From Psilocybe azurescens (lineage: Eukaryota; Basidiomycota; Agaricomycetes; Agaricales; Agrocybaceae), in the NCBI GenBank assembly GCA_023853785.1, contig JAJIRX010000601.1:1-64000 (forward strand): DNA of 64,000 nt. Reading direction: 5' to 3'. The notes beneath the pieces were generated by a model. It saw only the letters and a list, made by a program, of their open reading frames with translations, was not told the origin of the DNA and did no database searches. The position numbers and the translations under genes are program-made. Positions 12,383-23,960 of the stretch are shown in pieces (position 1 is the first letter of the stretch; every line of letters starts with the position of its first letter).

Positions 12383-12479
12383 TTGGGATCGGCGGTTCCC
12401 TGGTGGGTCCGGCACGATTCACGCGCAAGGAATACGAATACGAAGAATACCTGAGTCTGATATCGTTTAATTAACTTTC

Positions 12480-12800
12480 GCAGTACTAACTCCTCTACAA
12501 GTGTGGCGCGGCTCGGCTATTGCCAGCATACCGGAACTGTAACAAGTAATAAGCAACAAGAGTGCGAGCATGGGCATGAATAAGAACAAGAACCGGAGTT
12601 TATCATACGTGGGAGCTAAGAACGATTCGGACCAGCTGATCCCCTCAAGTGAAGTAATGCTAGTATGCTGATGCAATAAGTAACAAGTAACAAGAGCGTG
12701 AGCATGGGCATAAACAAGGCTCATAATACGTGGTAGTTAAGAACGATTCATTCTCGCTGATGCCCTGAAGTAAAGTAATGCTAGTATGCTGATATATATT
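12480..12800. repeat. Local ~120-bp tandem duplication
   Basis: Motifs AGCATGGGCATAAACAAG, TACGTGG(G/T)AG(C/T)TAAGAACGATTC and AAGTAATGCTAGTATGCTGAT occur twice about 120 bases apart. Units 2 and 3 have a single version (about 21070-21220; in unit 3 it is interrupted by the large insertion). Confidence 0.75.
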
Positions 12801-13345
12801 CCACAGGCTGTGCAACTAATTAAAAGTACGTTGGGTTGATTCAACGGTGTATGCACATTCACACCGAATGGGGCTGTCTTCTGTCTTATTCTACTTATTA
12901 TCTACACTATACTGCGGCGGCTCATTATTCGTTCCTCGTTGCATGTGTGTGCGTCGGTCTAGAATGAAGATCGATTCTCGAGTGGGCATCCCGGGGTGAT
13001 AACGGTACATTGCGAGCCAATCACCCTCGGCGAGTCGGACAACATTAGTGGGTCTAGTCAACATCGGCAAGTCAGTCGACATCGGCGTGTTAAGTTACGC
13101 AACTTGAACTACCATCGCTGGTGGAGAGCTGAGAGCTGCGTGCGTGGTCTCCCTCTCCCCCCCTCTCGTCTGAGTCTCAGAATGCGTATGTACGCATTGG
13201 TAGTGATAGTGATAGCGATAGAATGCATATATGCAGGCCATCTACGGCCATCTAACGGCCAATATATTTTGTCGTGTTTCCTCTCCTCTCCCTCTCCCTC
13301 GCTGTAGTCATAATCACAAATCACAGTACACTCTCCTTAAACAAA

Positions 13346-14320
13346 TCACCGCGCCCCAACACCAACACCAACGCCAACATCATCAACATCCACCAGAATA
13401 GGAATACCCATCCCCACGTTGAGCGACTCGGAGGCGGAAATGACGAACCCCTCGTAGAGGTATATGAGGCCAAAGAGGAGGAAGAGCGCGGAGCCGCCGT
13501 ATGTTACTGTTTATTCATATTGGAATTAGCAGAGTGTTTTCAATTTTTGAAGAGAGGGAGGGGGAGGGGTGGGTGTTGGTACGATTCGGAGAGGAAGGAA
13601 GGAAGGAATAAGGAATAAGGCAAGAAAGAAGAGATTGGGGAAGAAAGAAGGAATAAGGCAAGAAAAAAGAAAGATAGACGTACGTTGGCGGCGCCGAGGG
13701 CGATAGTGGAAATCTGGGAGCGATTCCCCACTCGCCTATAAAGGTGAGCACAAACGCCTGCACGAACACGGGCCAGAGAAACAGGCTGCTGAAGTTGCAC
13801 GCGCCGTCTGTCCATGACAGTTTGGGTTTTGGTTTTTCGACGATGACGCAGTAGAGTTGAGGTCAATATCGCTGTTGTTAATTTTGCGGCCCTCCTCCAT
13901 ACTGTGTATGGGGATTTTGTTGCTTGTAGCCGAGGACGAGGCGACGCTCGCCCTGAGCAGCTCGCCCTCATGCACCCGCTCGTCATCCTCAATCTCCTCC
14001 TCCGCCTCCCGAATTTCCTCCTCCATCTTCCCTTCCCGCCTTCCGCCATGCCCCTCGCCTCGCCCAGCATCCAGATGCCAAAAAAGAGAAACAGGGTGGC
14101 GGCACACCACTGGGTCTAGCGGCACGAGATGAGGGTGGGGAGGAGGCGGCCGAGGGAGGCGGAGAGGAAGGACATGAGAAACAGCAAGAGGAATGCGCCG
14201 AGGAAGACGCATGGCGAGGATGGCTGCGATGAGGAAGGTTTTGTTGCCGAGCTCGGAGATGATAATCATGAGGAAGGATTGGAGGAGGGCTTGCGGGGAG
14301 GAGAGGCGTCCATGGCCATG
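13346..14320 (-). pseudogene. Gdt1/TMEM165-like cation antiporter, copy 1 (broken)
   Basis: The stop is at 13346-13348, in the same place as in copies 2 and 3. The first motif reads ISELGNKTFLIAAILAM (expected E-x-G-D-K-T) and the second VGNRSQISTIALGAAN (expected E-W-G-D-R-S-Q), so both catalytic Asp positions are Asn; the first change is a CpG to TpG transition on the plus strand at about 14244. The frame is lost after the first membrane segment (LRLPRPPPPHPH). Family knowledge: Gdt1 proteins are Golgi Mn2+/Ca2+ to H+ exchangers with two such motifs. The ATGs near 14313-14320 are out of frame with the first motif, so the real start is unclear. A GA-rich expanded intron separates the two halves. 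Confidence 0.8.
13555..13680. repeat. GA-rich minisatellite in Gdt1 intron (copy 1)
   Basis: A purine-only tract made of GGAAGGAATAAGG and AAGAAAGAAGGAATAAGGC variants. It lies in the intron before the last two Gdt1 exons. The same intron in copies 2 and 3 holds longer and differently arranged tracts. Confidence 0.85.
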
Positions 14321-14944
14321 CACTGCAGTGGAGTAGGGAAGAGAACAGATAAGAAGATAAGAGGTAAGGCGTGTGGGTTGGCGGGAGCCGCTTGACATGG
14401 CAGCCTGCACTGGGTTAGGTTGAGTTGTTAAAATAAGACAGGCAGAATCAGAGTTGCATTTAGACGGAGATCACGCTTGGTTGCTCACGCGATACAACGT
14501 GACACGGGCCAAAAGCCCGTCAGACTTGGATTCAAGCACAACCACACAACAATTAATTAAGAGAATGACGGAATAGAAAAGAGTAGAAAAAGAAGTAGAA
14601 CAATTTATGGCACATTATTACTAGATAACGACTTCTCGGTATATAGTCAGTAATACAAAATAATCTGGCAGTAGCACTCAGTTCGCAGTGCACAATCACT
14701 TAAAACTTGTCTGGTAGTGGAATTGCGTATCAAGCAACCAAGCAACCCCACCCAGTTACAAACCCCCTATGGCCACCTTCAGTAGACGCTTGATCTGTCT
14801 AGTGTGCATACGGTGATAGAGAGTGAATATTTGAATATGTATATTCTATATTTAACAATCACGGGGTACCTGGAACATCTACATCTACACTAGTAGGCGT
14901 ATTTGTACTCAAATCAAGATTAATATCGTCCGCTGAGGAGGCGC

Positions 14945-15000
14945 CACATGAAACCGTTGTAGAGGTATATGAGCCCTAACAGGATGGACCGATGAAGAGG
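14945..15000 (-). pseudogene. Detached fragment of a Gdt1 last exon (unit 2)
   Basis: On the minus strand this reads SILLGLIYLYNGF, matching the Gdt1 final membrane helix (LFLLFGLIYLYEGFVTS). It is followed by unrelated sequence. The same fragment occurs in unit 3 at about 24565-24620. It sits just right of the shared leader, so the middle segment probably derives from an older, more diverged Gdt1 duplicate. Only this piece is recognisable. Confidence 0.5.
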
Positions 15001-17400
15001 CCACAAGTCATCGATATGATGAATTTTTGACCATTCCCGCATTCAATCCAGCCATTGCAATCGCCAAAGTACATATTTGCTACAAAAATACCTCACATCC
15101 CCTCGTACATATGTTACAAATAAAATATATTCTCAGAAATTGATGTTACCAATATTTCCCTAGCTCTAAATGGGCCAGCACATTGCGGCGCCTCTGTCAC
15201 GGGAATGACGGTGACTCCGAAGGAAGAGCTGTGGAACGATATCGTCCTGTGGAATTTAAATGAACAGCAAGAAACATAACTAACTTCCAAGTGTTAATCA
15301 AACAAAGAAGGGGGTTTGAGATCAATAGCTACCACTTTCTCAATGAATATATATAAAGTATAGTCTCTTAACGCCCTCGTATTGAAGGCCTGCGTAGGTA
15401 ACATGAAGTATCCCACACGACCTCTCATTTCTCACATCATCACGGAGGACAGTCTGTTATCATGTCAACGGCGTGCACGGGAAGATGTGGTATCCATTAG
15501 CACATCTCAGTGGGCCGGTGTGTACGAACCGTATACAAAGGGTTCAGCACTTGGAGCTGGAGGGGAATACATAGTACGCTCGTGCATTCCAGTACGACAT
15601 AGAACGCACCAATGTGTTCAGCCGACTCCTGAGGTTTGTGATTTGTGTATGCGTTCTGGTGGCGTGTTACAGGGAGATAGGTAGACGCCATGTATTTCTC
15701 TTCAAGCTACCTGCCGTAGACATAGGAAGATCTCTCCATACCGCGGTGCTCCAGATCATGCTGTGCCCCTGACCGCGGATGCACCAGGACCAGGGGCTCG
15801 ATTCATGGCTTTGGCACCATCCTGGCTGTCCGTCTGCTCGAGCGCAATGGTGCATTCAAGTTGCACACTACTATCTGGAGGACTCGTAAGTGTGGAATAC
15901 GAGCACGACGGGAAGGACACATATGGCCACTAGTGGCGATAGGGAAAGACAGTGCGCGGCGTGTACCCGACATGTGATGGCACCAAGACCCTGCGGATGC
16001 GCCAGCACGCACCGATGAAAACTGGACGTTTGTCTGAGAAATTCTCACCATAGATAAGATAGTGGAAGTGGAAAGACGCACAATCGGAAACGCAGGTGGA
16101 AGAGCGTGAGGGTAACTCCGGTCATGTGGACGCGATCCTCGGTCAGAGCCTGGTTTGCACGCTCTGCATATATTGGCCGGGAGGAGCTACAGAGAATGAT
16201 TTGCATGCCTGTCTCATGTAAATCTTCTGGAAAGTTGGGTTGAGAGTGATGAGCTCAGACTCAGACTCGGATATGGCCTGTAAGTATAAATGGAGGATGG
16301 AAACACACATGATGAAGAGGAAGAGGATATATTATGATCTCCAGGGAATTGAGGGGTGTCAGTAATATAATATAGGAGAGGGATGATAATCATTCTGGTG
16401 ACTTACCTTGATCCAATGTGATATTGAAAAACACGAAGAGAACTGGAACTGTAGGAAAGGATAGGGTGGGGATACTGACTTATATACCCTTGTTTGGCAT
16501 TCCTCCGATTACAACGAAAATAAGGACCGTCATTCGGGTGAAAGTAAGAAAGAAAGAAGGAAAAAAGAAAAAGAAAAGAAAGGACAAGGACGGAAAGTCG
16601 ATCGCTGATCCTCGCTGTGTGTGCATTCGATTATTGTGCACACACAATCCTCCTACAAAGAGAGCATGATAACAGGGGAAAGCGCTATATAGCGGTATAA
16701 TTAATTCCAACAACACATAAGGATAAGGAAGACAATGGCAGAAGAGAGGTCACCGGCTTTGATCATTCAGTTATACTCTATGGGGAATAGGATAATGAAA
16801 ATCACAAGCTCCTTTATCTTTATATCGAGTCTCCAGTATTAGGAGCGTCAATACAGCTTGTTATAGTATATTATATTATTATAGAATATGTGTATCGACG
16901 TTCAATCTACGGATTTTGAATGAATGGATGGTCAGCCGTCAATTGTACGTGTGCACGTGTGTCAACAACTAGTTTTTGTGTTGTCCTGCTCCATAAAAGG
17001 ACTTCTATGTTCACGACCATCGGACACCGACACGGATAGAATACCCGTCTCAAATATCTCACAGGAAAAATGATTCAACTGATAGCCCACATCTGCCGTG
17101 TGCCACTTGTCAATAATCTGTGGGTATAAGGCAGGCCACAAACCATTTGGTGAACGAGAGGCGACCAGGCGGGAGTGTTCTTATAAATACTCTGTTGTTA
17201 ACTGCACAGTCTTTGTGTCTGAAATGATATTGATTCTCTCACAAGGCATGGAGTTGTATGAGGACTGCACGTGGTTCAAGAACAGATCTATCATGATACT
17301 TCTTCGGATTGTCAGGACCACCATCTTAAAGCCGTAGGTGTACCAATCTGGATTCAGCGAGCGAAAACCTCTGAAGTAATCCTAATACATAACTGCTGTC
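15001..17400. other. Unit 2 middle segment, no gene recognised
   Basis: 15001-16720 is paralogous to 24620-26120 of unit 3 (shared landmarks: GAAGATGTGGTATCC, GTATACAAAGGGTTC, GGCCATTTGGAG-like AAATGGGCC, GATCCTCGGTC). Open frames on both strands are not conserved between the two units, so I do not call genes. A purine-rich run is at 16535-16600. From 16720 the sequence matches 8360 onward of unit 1. Confidence 0.5.
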
Positions 17401-18545
17401 ATTTTACAAACCCATAATCAAAAAACCCTCTCTCAACTGTGACTAAAGGAGATATTTAAATTTAGCGCAGCCAGAATAACGAAAAAGAACGCACGCAGAA
17501 GCACCTGACGAGAAATGTCGTTGATTTTTGTTGACAATAGTTACAACATGCTTCGAAGAAGGTTGTTTTTATGCGGAAGTCGGAGTAAATTCATCAATTG
17601 TTTCATTCGGGGATTTCAGCGGCGGAGCCCAGCGCCCAGCGCTAATCGGGTTGATTGCACACTGCGAATGTATGGCATTCCTGAACAGCTAGTTATGGCT
17701 AGGTTATGACTGTGGATTGGATGCGGGTGGATCGATTGTGTGAAGAGGAATCACTAAGCATTTGACGGAGTCCCGGCGCCCGGCGCGGCTCAACATGGTC
17801 ATCTAAAGAATACGTTGTTTGCTTGTTTTCGCAAAGGTGTATTTAGCACATACATGCATACGTACGAACGCACGCACGAGTCGGATGCGGTAATACTAGG
17901 ATCACATGTGCTTTCAGAGTGGCGTGGTAGTGATAATCGACACAGGTTCAGGATTGGTGGGTTCCCTCGTGGGTCGCGACCCACGACTGCATCCTGCAAG
18001 TTCCCAGCTGCTTCAATTTAATCTGATATGAACATATGGACAGTGGGGAGTCTGGTCTCGCAATAAGCCCATGCTTACCGACCACAGTATAATCGCCAGC
18101 CGCATCCGTTACTTGGTCATACATATGAAGGTTCGAACCCCAACCAGTGGATTATTTTGAGATGGCTCGTCCGAGATGTCAACACCAACGATAATTATTT
18201 CCTCTACAGACGAAAATATATACTCAAATATTGATTGCATTATTGGTGCTTTGAAGGTGTGTAGGAAGCTCGGACTTACAGCACTACTTTCTATCATTAT
18301 AATCTAGTCTTCCCTGATCTTATGCGTTGTCGACCTACATCTCTAATAAGAGAATAGCAGGCAATTTTTGCTTAGGTTAAGTACATCAGACCAACTACTT
18401 CGAACGAACAGAAATATATATAGGCTACCATCGAGGCTGTACATGAGACATCAACGGGAAAATTTTTGAACACAGAATAGATGATTACAGAGTGAAACGG
18501 GAACTAGAGCGTAATCTTAAAATACACGTAATGATATCAGGATTT

Positions 18546-19591
18546 TTATGCCTTCAGAATGCGCTTGCCAAAGCGATATACCTGCGCAACTTGGCCAACA
18601 GTCATAATAGCCAGAAATATGACGCTCGATATGTGCCATGCTTGTACTCGTTTCTGATTGAACTCCATTTCGTTCGTTGGATTTACGCACATTGCGAGGG
18701 TGAATAAAGTCGCAATACAGAAGAACATTGCCCTATTAAAATTGTATCGTTGTAAGTATCCGATAGTACTCGAGTATACTCAGTCAAGGGAAAAACGCAC
18801 CAGACAAATAGAGAAGCTGGGAGGCATAAGCATGTCCAGAAATCAACTGCATCTCGACTGTTGCAACCACGGGAAGCCTTAATGGTAGTTCAAAAGTAAG
18901 ATGACGTTTGAAAGCGACGAGATACTTCACTAACCTTCAACCATTCTTTAATAAAACGCTCCGATTTGAATTTATTCTTCATCTGAATGTAGAAGCCGGC
19001 GATCATGAGACCAATAGCGGCGCATATCAGCATAGATAAAACTGCTGTGCGTGCGTATATGTTTGCATTGATACCTGGGATTTGAAAGAAACTGAGTGGA
19101 AATCTATGTCAGATAATAAATTAGCCTCCTAGTCTTAGGGTTTGAATTTACGCCTCTTACGGAAGGAGAATAATGCAACCAGTGCAAGTGATTGACCATG
19201 CTTTGACCAACCAAATCATGGTTACGTCCCACTGCTTGCGAGATTGGTTGTCCAAGTTATGTGCCGCGAGGTTGGCTTCACCGTCCTGACGAGGATGGGG
19301 TCTAACTTCATTGAGCTCAATCAAGGAAATTTCTCCGAACGGCGACTCGGCATAAGCCATGTATCTATAGAGTAGAAGGTGGAGGCCGAAAGTATGCACC
19401 ACCACCAGTGCAACATACAAAGAAAATGAAAGGCGACCCCAAAGGTCCGTTCCGATTCGAAATTGTGATTTTCGTCTCTGGAAAAATATCAAGTCAAGAG
19501 GTACTGTGTAGTTGATCAGGAATGCGCTGCTGACCTCGATTCTAATGCTGTCGAGTTCTCCATCACTGCTTAGGGAAGCTGTGTGACTCAT
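18546..19591 (-). CDS. Intact multi-pass membrane protein, unit 2 copy (294 aa, 4 exons)
   Basis: Exons 19161-19591, 18935-19103, 18780-18877 and 18546-18732 join in phase (431+169+98+187 = 885 nt, 294 codons plus stop). All introns are GT..AG and 47-57 bases long. The start is the ATG at 19589-19591 (MSHTASLSSDGELD); the protein ends QVYRFGKRIL(K)A. Hydrophobic segments: LSFSLYVALVVVHTFGLHLL, IWLVKAWSITCTGCIILLP, VLSMLICAAIGLMIAGFYI, FWTCLCLPASLFVWCVF, MFFCIATLFTLAMCV and ISSVIFLAIMTVGQVAQVY, so about six or seven membrane passes. An Asn/His/Arg-rich loop lies between helices 1 and 2. I do not recognise a named family. This is the only one of three tandem copies with an uninterrupted frame, suggesting that it alone may still be functional. 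Confidence 0.75.
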
Positions 19592-19892
19592 GAACTGGAA
19601 ATGAATATTGCAGGTGGGAGTATAATAGGGAGATTTGTCTTAGTTCTACGAAAGAGGGGGAAAGAGACTGGAATATGAAGCTGACAAGACTTTAACACAT
19701 CGCTATTTAACTGCAGAACATCTAGGGGCAGTCCTGACGCAATTAGCTCACTGTACCACTATCGACCGCCGATCTACTTCCGGTCCCTATTATGTAACTG
19801 GGCTGATTCCATAACAGGCAGCATCGTCTCGATTCCTGATATGTACAGAACCGATGTTAACGGAATATAAGCAACCTATGGGGAAATCTATA

Positions 19893-20680
19893 TGGATTAA
19901 TCTATTTGGCAACCCCTTTCCCACTGCAACCCTGGGTTGCTAACAAACATACGAGAAACCCCTTGAATGCTTCATTGCTTACGTCATAAATGACATTTTT
20001 GCCGTTCCGGCATGCAAAGTAGGGGATTGAAATACGATAACATTTGCTATAAGCTTTTCAAGCAGCGCAGCCTGCCGCATAGAAATTTATAGCCTACCCA
20101 TTCTTCGTTCTCATACCCTTGCCACAATTTTTTGTATATACACTTATATATTTCTATTATCGACGAATGTGAATTTTAATTGAGGAAAAACAAAGCACTT
20201 TGAGCAAAACCAAATGAGGAGAAAAGGCCTCCCATCAATTGGCCAATCAGGAATCATAAAATGAATATTGGATCAAAAAGAAGAACGAATAAGGGATAGT
20301 AGCTGCCTTGCACGTGCAAACTTCTGGGCTCGCAATCTTTACATTTGATTTGTTGTACTGCATACCAGAGTCAGTACTTTCTTTGTATTGAACATCTCTC
20401 TTCAGTCAAGTACAACAAATGAAGCAGCAATAAGTATGGAGTGGTCCCTCTGTGCTTGAATTGATGTTTTCAATATTCAAAGAGATAGCTTTTACAATTG
20501 TTGAGGTTCATTATCATCGCGATTATACGAAGGGATGATGTGCTGACTAATAAAAGGCAGATTCAACGGCAACACGGCAACACGGCAGCACGAGTCGGAC
20601 ACTGAAGCCCAAAAGGTAATTATAAATGTAGCAACCCGGGTTGCATCACGGGAAAGGGGATTGCCAAATAGATTAATCCA
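19893..20680. mobile_element. Non-autonomous TIR element (~788 bp)
   Basis: Both ends carry TGGATTAATCTATTTGGCA in inverted orientation, and similarity continues inwards (CCCCTTTCCC, then GCAACCC(T/G)GGGTTGCTA) for about 48 bases. The interior has no coding capacity. Homologous positions in units 1 and 3 lack it. No exact target duplication is visible (flanks AATCTATA and ATCTTAATA), so the superfamily is undetermined. Confidence 0.85.
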
Positions 20681-20733
20681 ATCTTAATACTATCCCCTAT
20701 CCGTTCTTCGCCCTTCCTTTTGTGATTGCTGCT

Positions 20734-20980
20734 TCATTGATGATATCCAAAGAACTTCATGACGTTATTATCCGTCAAAAATTCGAAGCAATTGCAGTTG
20801 CTGTGGCCGTAGTGGCGGTGGCGGCGGCGGCTGGTCAATTCAGAATCGGGAAAATGCGAATGCACACGCAAATGCAAACGCAGACGCTGTTGCTGTGGTG
20901 GCTGGTGGTCGAATCCGAGTCGGTGTGTAGCGAGGAGCACAACTACGGATACGGATATGGATACTTGGAGTCTAATATTA
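20734..20980 (-). pseudogene. Unit-shared gene fragment (unit 2 copy)
   Basis: Corresponds to 12093-12329 of unit 1. It reads CNCFEFLTDNNVMK on the minus strand and then meets stops. It includes the length-variable GGC/GGT tract. Function unknown. Confidence 0.35.
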
Positions 20981-21599
20981 TTCTATTTCATCCAGGGACC
21001 TTTTAATAACTGACGAATACTGTATCTACTACAAGTGCGGCTCGACTCGGCTACTAGCATACTGGTATAAGTAACAAGTGACATGAGCGTGAGTATGAAC
21101 ATGAGCATGCGCAAAAACAGTAACTAGAAACGGAGTTCATACCACATTTGAGCTAGGAATGATTCATCCCACTTATCCCCTGAAGTGAAGTGGTGGTAGT
21201 ACGCTAGTATAAATACCATGGCTGTGCAGGGAATACGCGAATACAAAGTACCTATTGATTCAACTCGAACGATGTATGCATTCAACATTCAGGCAGAATG
21301 AGGCTTACCCTTTTGCCTGCTATCCCACTGCGGCTGTCATCCGAACTACCACGAGAGCGAGAGCTGACGAAGTTCGAACTGGTAAATAATCACAAGCACC
21401 TCTTCGTACAGACTCGCCGATTTTGAAATTTCCCGCCATAGTTACATACACGTGTATGAGTTTCTGTGCGTTGGTTTAGAATCTAGATCGATTCTCGGTC
21501 TGGAGCGGGCCTCCTGGTACAGGGGCACAGGTTTATTTATCCCGGTAGGCGTGGGAGGGCGGGGGCATGCAAAACTGCGGCATGCTAACTACGATTGGG

Positions 21600-22168
21600 G
21601 AATCTTAGTGACACCTCCAAAAGGCTTTTAAATGCACCACTACTGGGAACAGAGCCCTGATCGACTTCCTAAATGCATCAGGCGCTTTCTCTCGGACTGG
21701 TCAAGACCTGCGCAAACCTGAACCCCCAACATGTGACGATGAACCTGTACCCGACTACGAAGATGATGAGTCAGACGAAGATCTGTAATGAACCATAAAC
21801 CCTCCAGATGTTTAGCCCCATGTCGAACCCCACTTCTCCCCTCCTTTTCTTCTTTACTCTACTTTATATTCTTCATTGTGTACCATAGTTCTTCTTATAT
21901 CATTTATCTGCACCATAGTATTTTTACCTTCATTTCTTTATATTCACGCGCCACGTACAGGTGCCTCTGACGCCCTCGGCTTGCTTAAAGCCATACTCTT
22001 ACATTACCCTTCACATACTCATGTTCACTCAGATACACATCTTCGCCACACTCGGAGAGCTGAGCCTTGGTAGATACTCTAGCGTAGGGCAGTGCATCCT
22101 TGCACCCGTGTGTCTTGGCGCTTCGACCGCCTCTTACACGTTAATAAACTGATTCCAAAAAAAAAAAG
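21600..22168 (+). mobile_element. 5'-truncated non-LTR retrotransposon (LINE) 3' end with poly(A)
   Basis: The plus strand reads GNRALIDFLNASGAFSRTGQ and ends in an acidic tail (DYEDDESDEDL, stop at 21786-21788), the form seen at the C terminus of fungal LINE reverse transcriptase/RNase H polyproteins. About 370 bases of pyrimidine-rich 3' UTR follow, ending in A11 at about 22158-22168. This arrangement (truncated 5' end, ORF end, 3' UTR, poly(A)) is typical of LINE retrotransposition. It is absent from units 1 and 3, so it inserted after the tandem duplication. The 5' boundary is approximate. Confidence 0.65.
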
Positions 22169-22536
22169 CATCACTACACCATATATGGAGACCCGAATAA
22201 GCGCGCGCGCCCTGCCAAGGCTTTTCCCCTTTGCACCTGGTCCAGGGGTTAGCTGTCCGCCGGGTGATAATGATAATGGTAGTATCGCCATCGTGAGCCA
22301 GCCAGTCAACGTCATCGAGTTAAGTTACTCAACGGTGGAGCACTGAGTGCGTATGTGTGCACTAGCAGCGATAGTGATAGCGATAGAGTGCATATCATAC
22401 AAGCCATCTAACGGCCATCTAACGGCCATTAACAATAAATATATTTTGTCGTGTCTCCTCTCCTCTCCTCTCCTCGCTGTAATTATAATCATGTATCACG
22501 GTGTACCCTCCTCTCCTCATCGTTAACAAGAACAAA

Positions 22537-23867
22537 TCACCGCGCCCCCGCACCCACGCCCACACCAACCCCACCATCGTCTACATCCACAGGGATGGGA
22601 ATACCCATCCCCACCTTGAGCGACTCGGAGGCGGAGGTGACGAACCCCTCGTAGAGGTATATGAGGCCGAAGAGGAGGAAGAGCGCGGAGCCGCCGTATG
22701 TTACTATGTGTTCATATTGGAATTAGGTCGTTTTTAAAAATTAAAATTAAAAAGTGAGAGGGAGGAGAGGGAGGGGGTGGGTGAGTCAAAGAGGTAGAGG
22801 CAAGGAAAGGGGAGGAAGGTAGGGAGCGCAGGGGGAGAGAAGGAGGTGGCAGCCGGGAAAGGGGAAAGGGAATGGGAGAAAAACGCACCATGCTTGACCG
22901 ATATCTTCGTCGACACGTACCGGCCCCCGATGACCGCGAGCGCGATGCAGCACGAATGCCCGAGGACGGTGCCGAAGGTTACGACGTATACGTTCTGTGG
23001 TGGGGATAGGTAGCCGTTAGTGTCGGTACGATTGGGAAAGGAGGAAGGAAGAAGGAAGGAATGAATAAGGGAAGAAAGAAGGAATGAGGGAAGAAAGAAG
23101 GAACAAGGCGAGAAAGAAGGAATAAGGGAAAGAGGAAGGGATAAGGCAAGAAAGAAGGAATAAAGCAAGAAAGAAGGAATAAAAGAAAGAAAGAAAGACA
23201 GATAGACGTACGTGAGCTGCGCCAAGGGCGATGGTGGCGATCTGGGAGCGGTCGCCCCACTCGCCGAGGAAGGTGAGCACAAACGCCTGCACGAACACAG
23301 GCCCGAGGAACAGGCTGCAGAAGTTTCGCGCGCCCTCTGTCCATGATGGTTTGGGTTTTTCGACGATGACGACAATGATGATGCGGGGTCGAGGTCCAAG
23401 TCCTCGCTTTTGCGGCCTTCCTCCATACTCTGCAATGGGATTGCGTTGCCTGTAGCCGAGGGGGCGCGATGCCCGCCCTAAGCAGCCCGCCCTTGTGCAC
23501 ACGTTCATCATCCTCGGTCTCCTCCTCCGCCTCCCTCATCTCCTCCTCCATCTTCCCCTTCCCGCCCTCCGTCATGCCCCGCGCCTCGCCCAGCATCTTA
23601 ACCCCAAACACCAAGAACAGGGCGGCGGCGCACCACTGGGTCCAGCGGCGCGGGATGAGGGGTGGGGAGGAGGTGGCTGAGGGAGGCGGAGAGGAAGGAC
23701 ATGAGGAGCAGCGAGAGAAATGCGCCGAGAAAGACGGTGCGGTGCGGGTGGCGCATGGCGAGGATGGCTGCGATGAGGAAGGTCTTGCGACCGAGCTTGG
23801 AGATGATGATCATGAGGAAGAATTGGAGGAGGGCTTGCGGGAAGGAGAGGTGTCCATGGTTGTGCAC
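22537..23867 (-). pseudogene. Gdt1/TMEM165-like cation antiporter, copy 2 (broken)
   Basis: The best-preserved second half: VFVQAFVLTFLGEWGDRSQ then IATIALGAAHV (about 23215-23320), TFGTVLGHSCCIALAVIGGRY (about 22910-22990) and the last exon LFLLFGLIYLYEGFVTS (about 22610-22690). The stop is at 22537-22539. The first motif is altered to ISKLGRKTFLIAAILAM (E to K and D to R) at 23783-23800; one of these is a CpG to TpG change. A run of G near 23658 (one more than in copies 1 and 3) shifts the frame in the loop. The first-motif residues are required for transport in characterised homologues, so this copy is probably non-functional. A cytosolic acidic linker (EEEMREAEEETEDDERVH) separates the two halves, as is usual in the family. 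Confidence 0.8.
23036..23205. repeat. GA-rich minisatellite in Gdt1 intron (copy 2)
   Basis: About 170 bases, almost purely purine on the plus strand, built from AAGAAAGAAGGAATAAGG-type units of about 19 bases. It could form triplex (H-DNA) structures; that is inference. Confidence 0.9.
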
Positions 23868-23882
23868 TATGCAGTGGAGTAG

Positions 23883-23960
23883 GGAGAAGAGAAGAGATAA
23901 GAAGAGAAGAGATAAGAAGAGAAGAGATAAGAAGAGAAGAGATAAGAAGAGAAGAGGTAA
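23883..23960. repeat. 15-bp GA-rich tandem repeat, about 5 copies
   Basis: GATAAGAAGAGAAGA repeats four to five times immediately upstream of the Gdt1 copy 2 coding region. Copies 1 and 3 have only one or two units at the same position, so this is a recent expansion in unit 2. Confidence 0.95.

Larger units (their letters stand above)
7981..14505. repeat. Tandem segmental unit 1 (about 6.5 kb)
   Basis: The first of three direct units. Its left edge is recognisable because GGGCCAAAAGCCCGTCAG and the following roughly 360 bases (to about 8350) recur at 14506 and 24134. Content from left to right: shared leader, decayed membrane-protein gene, 160-bp satellite, a short shared gene fragment, then Gdt1-like copy 1. 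It lacks the roughly 1.8-kb middle segment found at 14900-16720 and 24490-26120. Confidence 0.85.
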
